A DNA stretch of 64,000 nucleotides, from contig NZ_CP109583.1 of assembly GCF_036250755.1 (NCBI RefSeq), forward strand, positions 1,984,001 to 2,048,000, given 5' to 3'. A model generated the notes under the pieces. It was not told the origin of the DNA. It saw only the letters and a list, made by a program, of their open reading frames with translations, and searched no databases. This DNA is from Streptomyces uncialis (GTDB lineage Bacteria > Actinomycetota > Actinomycetes > Streptomycetales > Streptomycetaceae). A program made the translations under genes and the position numbers. The stretch's first letter is position 1, and each line of letters opens with the position of its first letter. Shown one piece after another: positions 8,912 through 17,692 of the stretch.

Positions 8912-10699
8912 TTGCCGAACTCCCCTTCCGCCTCCAGCAGCCCGGGCACCGACCTGGCCTTCAAAGCCCTCCTCGGCACCTTCGCCGTCGCTGTCCCGAC
9001 CGCCAACGCCGCCTGGCTCAGCGGCAACCTCACCGCCCGCATCACCGGTGAACCCTGGGCCCCCTACCAGCCCGCCGACGCACTCCTCCACCCCGACCGG
9101 CTCTGGCCCGGCATCGGAGAAACATCCCTGCTCATCGGATGCCGGATCGTCCCCGCCGCGTTTCTGATCCTGCTCGCCGTGATCGCCACCCTGTGCTGGC
9201 GGCAGCACAGAGGCGGCAGCAGCGGCCGGAAGGTCGCCGGGATGGCCAAGGCGAAGGACGTCGAACCGCTGCTCGCCAAAGCCATAACCGCCAAGGCCCG
9301 CTCCCTGCGCCCCAGCCTCAAGGAGGCGAAGTCCATCCCTCCGGCCGACACCGGGATACTCCTCGGCAACCTGGCCGGGACCCGTACCGAGGTGCGGATG
9401 GGGTACGAGGACGTCGCCGTCGCGATCATGGCCCCCCGCTCCGGCAAGACCACCAGCCTGGCGATCCCCTCCATCCTCACCGCCCCGGGCCCGGTCCTCC
9501 TCACCAGCAACAAGGCCGCGCAGGACGCATTCACCACCACCGTGGACGCACGCGCAACCGTCGGCCGGGTGTGGACGATGGACCCCCAGCAGATCGCCCA
9601 CGCCGCCCGGAAGATGTGGTGGAACCCCCTCGACTCCGCGAAGACACTCGACGGCGCCGGCAGGCTCGCCGGCCACTTCCTCGCCGCGTCCGTGGACGCG
9701 AGCCAGCAGGGCGACTTCTGGTCCAAAGCCGGATCCAACATCCTGTCCCAGCTGTTCCTGGCCGCCGCACTCGACGAACGGCCGATCACCGACGTCATGG
9801 ACTGGCTCGCCTTCCCCGCGAACCGGGCCCCGCTGGACATCCTGCGCGACCACGGTTTCGCGGCTGTCGCCGCCCAGCTCAAGGGCACCGTCGAAGGACC
9901 GCCCGAGACCCGCGACGGCATCTACGAGACCGCCCGCCAGTACGCCGCCGCACTCCTCAACACCGAGATCGCCCGCTGGGTCACCCCCCAGGAAGACGTA
10001 CCGGAGTTCCGACCAGGCGACTTCGTCACCAGCAAGGACACCTTGTACCTGCTGTCGAAGGACGGCGGAGGCGGAGCGAGCGCGCTCATCGCCGCGTGCG
10101 CGGACTCCGTCATGCGGGCCGCGACCGCCCAGGCCGAACGCGCCGGCGGTCGACTCGACCCGCCGATGCTCGCGATCCTCGACGAGGCCGCCAACGTGTG
10201 CAAGATCAGCGATCTGCCCGACCTCTACTCCCACCTCGGATCGCGCGGAATCATCCCGGTCACCATCCTCCAGTCCTACCGCCAGGGCCAGAAAGTGTGG
10301 GGCGACGCGGGCATGGACGCCATGTGGTCCGCGTCCACCATCAAGGTCATCGGGGCCGGGATCGACGACCCCGACTTCGCGGACAAGCTGTCCCGGCTGA
10401 TCGGGGACCACGACGTCGAGACCAAATCGACCTCCACCAGCGATTCCGGCACGTCCACCAGCATCAGCATGCGGCAGGAACGCATCCTGCCCGCCGACGC
10501 CATCCGCGCCCTCGCCAAGGGCACCGCCCTGCTGTTCGCGACCGGCATGCGCGCCGCAATGCTCGACCTGCGCCCCTGGTACCAGGAACGCGGCGCCGAC
10601 GCCCTGTCCGCCGCGTCCGCACGGGCATCGAAGGCGATCACCGCCCGAGCCATCGGCAAGCACAACCCTCAGCCGGACGACTACGACACCGCCGCATAG
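8912..10699 (+). CDS. VirD4/TraG-like conjugative coupling ATPase
   Basis: A 595-residue membrane-anchored ATPase. Two N-terminal hydrophobic segments (about residues 15-35 and 75-97) precede a cytoplasmic domain with Walker A MAPRSGKTTS near residue 172 and Walker B PPMLAILDEAAN near residue 418. Both fit type IV coupling proteins, which bring the relaxosome to the transfer channel. A later SRGIIPVTILQSYRQGQKVW segment also matches the family. The start is TTG 8912 with no clear ribosome site. It is the clearest transfer gene in the window; no full relaxase or FtsK-type Tra gene is seen. Confidence 0.85.
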   Translation: MPNSPSASSSPGTDLAFKALLGTFAVAVPTANAAWLSGNLTARITGEPWAPYQPADALLHPDRLWPGIGETSLLIGCRIVPAAFLILLAVIATLCWRQHRGGSSGRKVAGMAKAKDVEPLLAKAITAKARSLRPSLKEAKSIPPADTGILLGNLAGTRTEVRMGYEDVAVAIMAPRSGKTTSLAIPSILTAPGPVLLTSNKAAQDAFTTTVDARATVGRVWTMDPQQIAHAARKMWWNPLDSAKTLDGAGRLAGHFLAASVDASQQGDFWSKAGSNILSQLFLAAALDERPITDVMDWLAFPANRAPLDILRDHGFAAVAAQLKGTVEGPPETRDGIYETARQYAAALLNTEIARWVTPQEDVPEFRPGDFVTSKDTLYLLSKDGGGGASALIAACADSVMRAATAQAERAGGRLDPPMLAILDEAANVCKISDLPDLYSHLGSRGIIPVTILQSYRQGQKVWGDAGMDAMWSASTIKVIGAGIDDPDFADKLSRLIGDHDVETKSTSTSDSGTSTSISMRQERILPADAIRALAKGTALLFATGMRAAMLDLRPWYQERGADALSAASARASKAITARAIGKHNPQPDDYDTAA

Positions 10700-10742
10700 C
10701 CAACGCCCCAACACCACACGCAAGACGACCGGTTGTCCGGAC

Positions 10743-11340
10743 TTGCCCCAGGGCTCGTATCGCCGTCGCCGACCGTCACGACGTGTTCGCCGGCTCCACC
10801 GACGACGGCCGGGCCTCCGCTGTCCTCAGCACCTCCCTCCCCACCGCACACCGAACCCTGACCACCGCCGGATTCACCGCCCGCACCCACCAGGACCGCA
10901 CCGTCTACCTCCTGCCGCCCGGCCCCCGACGCGTACGAGCGGACCGGCGTGGCGCTGTACGGGCTCCTCGCGCACACGCCGGAATTCGCCGACGTGAGCT
11001 GGACCACCCGCCGGCCCGGCCCCTGCGCCGAGAACGCAGTTGTGCACGTCGTGTTCAGCGACAGCCAGGTAACCGCGACTGCCCGCAGCACGCGCCCCGC
11101 GCCCGGCACGGCTTCCTCCCCACGGCGACCGGAATCACGCTCCCCGGGGAGCTGAGCGAGCGGAAGCGGATCGACACCAGCCGTCCACGTGGAAGCCACC
11201 TGCACACCGAGCGCATCGCCGTACGGCTGTCCCTCGGCATCACTACGCCCGATCCCGCCGGACACATCCTCCCGCGCCCTCACTCGCCCGGCCAGGCCAG
11301 CCCCGCACCCGCTGACAACCCGGCCCCTTCTCCCGCAACG
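10743..11340 (+). pseudogene. Hypothetical plasmid-type protein, frameshifted
   Basis: Coding appears in pieces. One frame gives RARIAVADRHDVFAGSTDD to TARTHQDRTVYLLPPG; a second frame takes over near 10920 (DAYERTGVALYGLLAHTPEF, then VHVVFSDSQVTATARSTR). Near 11095 it returns to the first frame with RHGFLPTATGITLPGELSER and HLHTERIAVRLSLGITTP. A TTG at 10743 is one base out of frame with the beginning. The rebuilt protein would be about 195 residues; the family is unnamed to me. Confidence 0.45.
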
Positions 11341-11351
11341 GACCACGCCCA

Positions 11352-11915
11352 ATGCCCCAGAACCCTCCAGGCGACCGGAGCAGTCAGCTCCGTGATCTCG
11401 CCGGCCGCTTCACCGCCCTCCACCACGAGATCCGCACCCTCGCCTGGGGCCCCGGCACCGACGCCCTGGCAAAAAACGGCCCCCTCGTCGCCCGGGCCCA
11501 GAGCCTCACCACCGCGACGCTCGCCCGGCTCACCGCACTCAACGCCGACACCATCTCCCGAGCACTCCCCGGCAGCTCCACCCGGTCCACCATCGCGTCC
11601 GCCGCCTTCTCCGCCGCATGCGCCGTCACCGATCTCACCGCCGCACTCATGGAGAACCCATACGACGCCAGCCCCTTCGCCGGACACCTCGCCCCCACCC
11701 AGGAGGAACGGCGCGCCCGGCACAGCGAGGCGCGGACCATCATGGCCGAGCACTTGGCGGACGCCGCTCACCAGCTCGACGCCGGCGCGATCTGTCTGCA
11801 CTACGCCGCCGGCAGCACCGGCACCAGGCACCCGTCACCCGACGGCCCGAAGGCCGGGCGGCCTCGTGTCCCCAAGGCCCCGGGGGCCGGGCCGACCGGG
11901 ACGCCGCGACGATGA
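11352..11915 (+). CDS. Hypothetical helical protein
   Basis: A 187-residue Ala-rich helical protein (LRDLAGRFTALHHEIRTLAW, then SAAFSAACAVTDLTAAL) ending in a basic Pro-rich tail. No motif is recognised. Its stop overlaps ATG 11912 of the next gene (ATGA), so the pair is coupled. The next product also has an N-terminal helical region, suggesting the two work together, but this is inference. Confidence 0.55.
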   Translation: MPQNPPGDRSSQLRDLAGRFTALHHEIRTLAWGPGTDALAKNGPLVARAQSLTTATLARLTALNADTISRALPGSSTRSTIASAAFSAACAVTDLTAALMENPYDASPFAGHLAPTQEERRARHSEARTIMAEHLADAAHQLDAGAICLHYAAGSTGTRHPSPDGPKAGRPRVPKAPGAGPTGTPRR

Positions 11916-12805
11916 CCTCACCCGTTGCCGACCTCGCGGCCGGGCCCGAGGAGCGTCTTCCCGAGCGGCTGCTCGCCCTCGCGGAGAGGTTCACCCGTCA
12001 CAACGACGCGCTGCGCATGGTCCGTATCGGCGAGCGCGCCCCGGCCACCGCGGTACTGGACCACGTTTCGCTCACCCGGGAACTGGCCCACCAGACCGGT
12101 GATCTGCATGAGGCGGTGTACCAGCTGCCGCTGCACCACCCGGGGGATGGCCGAGACGCGCGCATCCGGCTGCGGCACCTCGCCCACCTCACCACCGAGG
12201 CCGCAGAACACCTGATCGACGCCGGTGATGCCATCGACCGCGCACGGGACGAGACCACTGCGATTGAGGAGGTGTTCGTGCCGCACCGCCACATGCCCCG
12301 GTCCGCCGACGACCGCCTGGTGCTCGCGCGGGACCTCACCGCGCTCGGGCCCCGCACCTGCGCCGAGACAGCGCACACCGTCACCGCCGAGATGGTGCGC
12401 CTGGCCACCGTCCACCCCCACCTCGCCCGCCACACATCCGTCGCCGCGTTCCTCCGCTACAAGCCCACCGGCCTCTCCGCCACCCAGAACCACGCCCTGC
12501 ACGCGATCGCCGCAGGCCACGTCACCATCAGCACACGCCACTCCCGCTCCCGCTCCCGCGTCACCAACCGCACCGGGCTCACCCTGGCCACCCTGCGGTC
12601 CCTGGAGAACCGCGGCCTCCTGCACCGCGAACTCCTGCCCCGCACCACCACCGAACACCGGCTGCACCTCACCGCGGCAGGGCGCACCGCCCTGACCTCG
12701 GCAGCCGTTCACCAGGCCCCACGTGCCCCCGTCTCAGCGCGGCCTGCGCAGGCAGCGGCGCCCGTTCCATCCGTCAGCGAGCTCCAGGGCGGAGTCCGCC
12801 GGTAA
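11912..12805 (+). CDS. Hypothetical protein with C-terminal winged-helix-like region
   Basis: A 297-residue protein. Residues 1-130 are helical (LPERLLALAERFTRHNDALR, LRHLAHLTTEAAEHLIDAGD). Residues 190-275 read like a winged helix used for DNA binding: AIAAGHVTIST, then TLATLRSLENRGLLHRELLP followed by HRLHLTAAGRTAL, a pattern seen in MarR-like folds. A DNA-binding role is inferred from that alone. Coupled to the upstream gene by an ATGA overlap. Confidence 0.55.
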   Translation: MTSPVADLAAGPEERLPERLLALAERFTRHNDALRMVRIGERAPATAVLDHVSLTRELAHQTGDLHEAVYQLPLHHPGDGRDARIRLRHLAHLTTEAAEHLIDAGDAIDRARDETTAIEEVFVPHRHMPRSADDRLVLARDLTALGPRTCAETAHTVTAEMVRLATVHPHLARHTSVAAFLRYKPTGLSATQNHALHAIAAGHVTISTRHSRSRSRVTNRTGLTLATLRSLENRGLLHRELLPRTTTEHRLHLTAAGRTALTSAAVHQAPRAPVSARPAQAAAPVPSVSELQGGVRR

Positions 12806-13126
12806 ACCGCCGGGGGCGACCGTGTCCTGGCCTCCCCGTGCCCCGTACTCACTTCTCCGCCGAAACCCTCGGCACCCCGCCGACTGCGGCGAGCGGTTCG
12901 CCGATGCCCTCAGACCACTCGTCCCTCTCCTCGGCTGGACCACCGCCCACGACGCCGATGTCTCCCTGTACCCGGCCCTTTCCGCGGCCCGCCCGGGGCG
13001 ACACCCCGCCCCCAGCGCGAGCGCGCACCCGCCCCTGGAGTCACCACGTCCGACAGCACCCCGACGCCCCATGACCTCGCCCGCGCCCTCGCCGCCCGGA
13101 TCGACCCCGCCGCCGCTCCCCGCGAC
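12806..13126 (+). other. No convincing gene
   Basis: The only open frames here are Pro/Arg-rich shadows. The last 80 bases are probably the 5' part of the following gene, since its frame stays open back to an ACG at 13046 preceded by TGGAG. Confidence 0.4.
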
Positions 13127-13597
13127 GTGATCGTCTCCTTCACTGTCCGACGGCAGGCAGCGGCCGACTTCGGCCACAAGTCCACCGGCGGCCCCGTCAC
13201 ATCACTGGCCCAGTCGCTGCACGCCCAGCTCTACGGCCTCCCCGCCGACGCCGACCCCCTGCCCACCGCCCTCGACGCACTCCTCCAGGCCACACACACC
13301 GCATCCACCAACGACCAGCACGCGGCGATCCTGCGGCGGCTCGCCGACCAGCTGCGCAACGCGGCCGAGATCATCCACCGCTACCAGCACGAAGCCAGCT
13401 GGAGCCGCCTCCCCGACGAAATGGCCACCCGGCTCCGCCACGCCCACGCCCACGCCGGTGAGATCGCCGACACCCTCGACCACGCCGCCCACGCCTTCGG
13501 CACCCCGGCTCCCCCCACACGGACAGGACCCTCCACAACACCGCCCGGCACCACACCCGCCCGGCACGCGGCGCCCGCGTCCGGCCGCCGCCCATAG
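13127..13597 (+). CDS. Hypothetical protein
   Basis: 156 residues from GTG 13127; the protein probably begins 27 codons earlier (STPTPHDLARALAARIDPAA) at the ACG 13046 described above. It has a SFTVRRQAAADFGHK segment and helices (HAAILRRLADQLRNAAEIIH, HAHAHAGEIADTLDHAAHAF). No known domain is recognised. The frame ends at TAG 13595-13597, in the same phase as the PAPS-reductase frame that follows. Confidence 0.5.
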   Translation: MIVSFTVRRQAAADFGHKSTGGPVTSLAQSLHAQLYGLPADADPLPTALDALLQATHTASTNDQHAAILRRLADQLRNAAEIIHRYQHEASWSRLPDEMATRLRHAHAHAGEIADTLDHAAHAFGTPAPPTRTGPSTTPPGTTPARHAAPASGRRP

Positions 13598-13621
13598 AAC
13601 CCCCACCCGTCAGGAACCGTC

Positions 13622-13946
13622 ATCTCCGCCACCCCTCGATTCCGCGCCATTTCCCTGGGCGCGGGCATTCAGTCCAGCGCCATGCTCGCCCTCTCCGCAG
13701 AAGGCCACCTCCCCAAGGTCGATTACGCCGTCTTCGCCGATACCGGCTGGGAACCAAGGGCCGTCTACGACCACCTCGACCGGCTGGAACAGGAGATCGC
13801 CGCACCCGCAGGAATACCCATCCTGCGGGTCTCCTCCGGAAACATCAGAGACGATGCACTCGACCCGGAACACCGGTTCGCGAGCATGCCTCTCCACATC
13901 CTCAACAAGGACGGACGTCCGGGAATTACCCGGCGGCAGTGCACAG
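13622..13946 (+). pseudogene. PAPS-reductase/adenylyl-hydrolase family gene, 5' part (interrupted)
   Basis: This encodes the N-terminal half of a PAPS-reductase-family (N-type ATP pyrophosphatase fold) protein: the nucleotide-binding loop ISLGAGIQSSAMLALSAEG, then VFADTGWEPRAVYDHLDRLE and ILNKDGRPGITRRQCT. Between the previous stop (TAG 13595) and the loop there is no ATG, GTG or TTG in frame; AGGA at 13612 is followed 6 bases later by ATC 13622. The frame is broken after Cys-Thr at 13945 by the Tn554-like element and resumes at 19650. If the element excised, the join would read Cys-Thr-Gly-Glu-Tyr in frame. Confidence 0.8.
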
Positions 13947-13956
13947 TTATCTGCAC
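13941..13956 (+). other. Left attachment site of the Tn554-like element
   Basis: Core GCACAG, then TTA, then the inward arm TCTGCAC. Another inverted repeat, CTCGTTGAT at 13965 and ATCAACGAG at 13993, lies a few bases further in and may be a further recombinase contact. Confidence 0.75.
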
Positions 13957-14011
13957 CAAGTCCCCTCGTTGATGAGCGTGATGGTCAGTGCGATCAACGA
14001 GGAGGAACACC

Positions 14012-15208
14012 GTGGAACTGCGACATGAACTGATCGAGGGGCGGGCCGAGCTGCCCCGGGTGGGGGCCGTTGTCCCCGCTCGGGGCGTCCACCCGCCGTA
14101 CATCGTCGTGAACGCGTACGACGACGAGATCGAGGCGGCCACCGCCTACCTGCGGGACCTGGCGCTGAACGACTGCAGCCCGTTGACGGTACGCAGCTAC
14201 GGGTACGGCCTGTTGCGGTGGTTCCGGCTGCTGTGGCTGTTGGGGGTGGCGTGGGAGAAGGCGACCGAGTCTGAGGTCGCGGTGCTGGCGGGATGGCTGC
14301 GGACGGCCTCGAATCCGCAGCGCCAGCGGACGCAGGCAGGTGGCGCCGCGCCGGGGTCGGTGAACCTGAGGACCGGCAAGCCTGCGCTGCGTGCTGGGTA
14401 TGCGCCCAGGACGATCAACCACGCGTTGTCGGTGGTGAGCGGCTTCTACGGGTTCCACGCCCATCAGGGCAACGGGCCGGTGGTCAATCCCGTCCCCATC
14501 TCTCCGCAGCGTCGGCGGGCCCTCGCCCACCGGAGCCCGTTGGAGGCACGGGCGGTCGTGGGGCGGGCCCGGCTGCGGCAGAAGGTCTCGGACCGGCCGC
14601 CCCGCTCAATCCCGGATCGGCTTTGGGACGAGCTGTTCGACCGCATGGGCTGCGAGCGCGACCGCGCCCTGCTGGAGTTCTACGTCTCCAGCGGCGCCCG
14701 AGCGGTCGAGTTGCTCGGGGTCGGGGTGGACGACATCGATTGGGCCGGCAAGCGGATCTACGTGATCTCCAAGGGCACCCGGGAGAGGGAAGCGGTGCCG
14801 GCCTCGCCGCAGGCATTCCTCCGGCTAGCCCGCTACCTCGACGAGGCGGGCACGCCGTCACGGGGCGAGTCGGTCTGGCGGACCCGGCGCGGGAGTGATC
14901 GCCCCCTGTCCTACTGGGCGATGCGCCGGATCATGCAGCGCGCGAACGAGCTGCTGGGCACGAACTGGACCCTGCACGACCTTCGGCACACGGCGGCGTC
15001 CCGGATGGCCAACGGCGGGAAACTCACCCCGGTCGAGGTCCAGGCCATCATGCGGCACGCCAACATCCAGACCACCAGCCGCTACCTGACCGCCCGGGTG
15101 GAGGAGATGTTCGACAAGCTCGCCGAGCACTACAGCACTCCCCGGCCCGCGACGAGCTATCCCACCGGGTACTCCGCGGACGACATCAAGGCGGTGTTCG
15201 GTGCCTAG
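14012..15208 (+). CDS. Tyrosine recombinase, TnpA-like
   Basis: A 398-residue site-specific recombinase. An N-terminal SAM-like core-binding region (about residues 35-170) precedes the catalytic domain with the expected residues: Arg230 in SSGARAVELL, His322 and Arg325 in LHDLRHTAAS, His349 in MRHANIQTTSRY and nucleophile Tyr358. GTG 14012 was chosen because a GGAGGA site lies just upstream; earlier in-frame codons lack one. It overlaps the next recombinase by 8 bases, the usual tnpA-tnpB arrangement of Tn554-like elements, in which both enzymes are needed for transposition. Confidence 0.85.
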   Translation: MELRHELIEGRAELPRVGAVVPARGVHPPYIVVNAYDDEIEAATAYLRDLALNDCSPLTVRSYGYGLLRWFRLLWLLGVAWEKATESEVAVLAGWLRTASNPQRQRTQAGGAAPGSVNLRTGKPALRAGYAPRTINHALSVVSGFYGFHAHQGNGPVVNPVPISPQRRRALAHRSPLEARAVVGRARLRQKVSDRPPRSIPDRLWDELFDRMGCERDRALLEFYVSSGARAVELLGVGVDDIDWAGKRIYVISKGTREREAVPASPQAFLRLARYLDEAGTPSRGESVWRTRRGSDRPLSYWAMRRIMQRANELLGTNWTLHDLRHTAASRMANGGKLTPVEVQAIMRHANIQTTSRYLTARVEEMFDKLAEHYSTPRPATSYPTGYSADDIKAVFGA

Positions 15209-17657
15209 GTCACAGGCCAGCCCGACCACGGGCGTCAGCCGCCGACACGGGCCCATCGTGGAGGGGCTCACCTTCCCGAGCCGGTTCGTGGGCGGTCCGA
15301 TGAAGCCGCAGGCCGCAGTCGCGGATACTCCGCCGCGACCGCGTGGAGAGCTGTCTGCCGCCTCGATCAACCACATCTCCCGACTGGCCTTCGACGTCTG
15401 GGCGGACGCTCCCACCGTCACCCGACACCAGCGCAGCCAGGCCACCCGCGGGATCCTCCAGTACCTGTCCACCTACCCGGGCCAGACCTGGCAGGAGCGC
15501 TGGGATGCCAGTCCTCTGGGCAAGGGGCTGATCAAGGCGAACAGCCTCGGATCCCGCCGGACGACCGGACTCGCGGTCACCCCTGGGGTCCGCACGCTGT
15601 TCTGTCTCCGCGTCGTCCAGCCCTCGATGATCGCCTTCCGGCAGAACCAGCTGAACAACTTCACGCCGCTGTTCATCTCCGCGCAGAACGACCCGTTGCT
15701 GATCACCTTCGAGGAGCACATCGCCGCACAGGAGCTGCGGCTCAAGCACCAGCGGGAGGCGGTGCTCGACATGTGCACCCTCCTGACCTATCAGGGCGTC
15801 GCGCTGGCCGACGTCACGCCGGCGTCGATCCTCCAGTACGCGCACGACAACCGTCTGGCCCGCTGCCGTCTCCAGCCCGGTCAGCCCGCCTCCAACCGCC
15901 TGTTCGGGCACGGAATGTGGACGGCTCTCATCGGCATGGGCCGGTTCCCGGCCTCCACGCCGACGACCATGCGGGCGGCCATGATGCGCGGTCAGCGGAC
16001 CATCGAAGAACTCGTCGACCAGTACGGAGTCCGCGACCAGGCCGTCCGCGGGCTGCTGATCGACTACTTCGGCCGCCGCCGCGCTGATCTCGACTACGCC
16101 AGCTTGAAGCAGCTTGCGCTCCTGCTGGTCAAGCACTTCTGGGTGAAGATCGAACAGCTCAACCCCGGTCAGCAGGGCCTGCGGATTGCTCCGGACCTCT
16201 ATACGCGCTGGCGGGAGACGATCCGCCTCAAGGACGACGGTTCCCACAGGATGGGCCAGGACGACATCGTCATCTCGGTCCGGAGCTTCTACTACGACCT
16301 GCACACCTGGGCTGCTGCCGAACCCGAGCGCTGGGCCACCTGGGTCGCACCGTGTCCCGTCCCGCCAGGTGAGCTCCACGGTCTGGGCGTCCGCCGGCGG
16401 AAGGTGAGCGAACGCTCCGCGGACCGCACCCGGCAGCGTCAGCCTCTCCTGCCTGTCCTGGTCGAGCACGTCGAGTCCCGCTACGACCAGGCCAGGCTAC
16501 TGCTCGAACGCGCCGACCAGGCCGCCGACGGCGAGGTGTTCACCCATGCCGGTGCCGCCTACCGCCGGGTGATCAGCGAATCGGACCGGAAGCGCCTCCG
16601 GCACGGCGACGCCGTTCCCACCCGTGTACTGAACCAGAACTCCGGCGAGCTGGTGCACCTCGGCACCGAGGAGGAGGCCGCTTTCTGGGACTGGGCGGCA
16701 GTGGAAACCCTGCGGCACTCCGGCGTCCGCATCGAGGAGATGTGCGAGCTGACCCACCTCAGCATCCGCCAGTACCAGCGCGCGAACGGCGAGGTCATCG
16801 CTTTGCTGGTCATCGCTCCATCCAAGACCGACCGCGAGCGCGTCATCCCGATGTCCGCCGAACTGTTCCACGTCATCGCTTCGATCATCCGCCGCCACGG
16901 CCGGCGGGGAAGGCCGATCCCCCTAGTCAGCCGCCATGACCCGCACGACAAGGTCTGGAGCGCTCCGATGCCCTTCCTCTTCCAACGCCAGAACGGAGCG
17001 ATCGGATCGAAGATCTTCAACCCCGGCACCATCCAGAAGATGATCAGCCGACGCTGTGAGGACCTGGCCGAGACCCACCCCGGCTTCCGCGGGCTGAAGT
17101 TCACCCCGCACGACTTCCGGAGGATCTTCGCCACCGAGCTGGTCAACAGCGGCCTGCCCATCCACATCGGCGCCGCCCTGCTCGGCCACCTCAGCATCCA
17201 GACCACCCGCGGCTACGTCGCCGTCTTCGACGAGGACGTAATCCGCCACTACCACGCCCACCTGCACCAACGGCGCCAGGTCCGGCCCTCGGAGGAATAC
17301 CGGGACGCCACCGAGCAAGAGTGGACCGAGTTCGAGGAGCACTTCGACCGCCGCAAGGTCGAGCTCGGCTCCTGCGGACGTCCCTACGGCACCCCCTGCC
17401 AGCACGAACACGCTTGCATCCGCTGCCCGATGCTCCACGTCAACCCCAAGATGCTCGCCCGACTCACCGAGCTGGAAGCCGACCTACTGCACCGCCGACA
17501 GCAAGCCGAAGCCGAGGGCTGGATCGGCGAGATCGAGGGAATCGACCTCACCCTCACTTTCCTTCGCGCCAAGCGCGACGAGACCCAACGCCGAGCCCAG
17601 CGGCCAGCTGTCCACCTAGGCATCCCCGCCCGCCGCCGTCCGAACGAGTCCGAATGA
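15201..17657 (+). CDS. Tyrosine recombinase, TnpB-like
   Basis: An 818-residue recombinase, long like TnpB-type enzymes. The first 480 residues are an extended helical DNA-binding region. The catalytic domain carries Arg510 (HSGVRIEEMCEL), His637 and Arg640 (TPHDFRRIFATEL), His663 (LLGHLSIQTT) and Tyr672 (RGYVAVF). A C-terminal Cys-rich segment, CGRPYGTPCQHEHACIRCPM, is likely a zinc-binding tail. The GTG start overlaps the tnpA-like gene. At its stop an ATGA overlap marks where tnpC would begin, but that frame soon runs antisense into another gene, so tnpC appears lost or replaced. Confidence 0.85.
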   Translation: MPRSQASPTTGVSRRHGPIVEGLTFPSRFVGGPMKPQAAVADTPPRPRGELSAASINHISRLAFDVWADAPTVTRHQRSQATRGILQYLSTYPGQTWQERWDASPLGKGLIKANSLGSRRTTGLAVTPGVRTLFCLRVVQPSMIAFRQNQLNNFTPLFISAQNDPLLITFEEHIAAQELRLKHQREAVLDMCTLLTYQGVALADVTPASILQYAHDNRLARCRLQPGQPASNRLFGHGMWTALIGMGRFPASTPTTMRAAMMRGQRTIEELVDQYGVRDQAVRGLLIDYFGRRRADLDYASLKQLALLLVKHFWVKIEQLNPGQQGLRIAPDLYTRWRETIRLKDDGSHRMGQDDIVISVRSFYYDLHTWAAAEPERWATWVAPCPVPPGELHGLGVRRRKVSERSADRTRQRQPLLPVLVEHVESRYDQARLLLERADQAADGEVFTHAGAAYRRVISESDRKRLRHGDAVPTRVLNQNSGELVHLGTEEEAAFWDWAAVETLRHSGVRIEEMCELTHLSIRQYQRANGEVIALLVIAPSKTDRERVIPMSAELFHVIASIIRRHGRRGRPIPLVSRHDPHDKVWSAPMPFLFQRQNGAIGSKIFNPGTIQKMISRRCEDLAETHPGFRGLKFTPHDFRRIFATELVNSGLPIHIGAALLGHLSIQTTRGYVAVFDEDVIRHYHAHLHQRRQVRPSEEYRDATEQEWTEFEEHFDRRKVELGSCGRPYGTPCQHEHACIRCPMLHVNPKMLARLTELEADLLHRRQQAEAEGWIGEIEGIDLTLTFLRAKRDETQRRAQRPAVHLGIPARRRPNESE

Positions 17658-17692
17658 CCTTCCCCAGACCGATGCCTGGAAGCAATCAGCTG

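Noticed and set aside
9139..12102. Very long plus-strand open frame (987 codons)
   Set aside because: Its first half is an Arg/Pro/Gly-rich shadow of the coupling-protein gene; only small parts after 10743 belong to real, broken genes.
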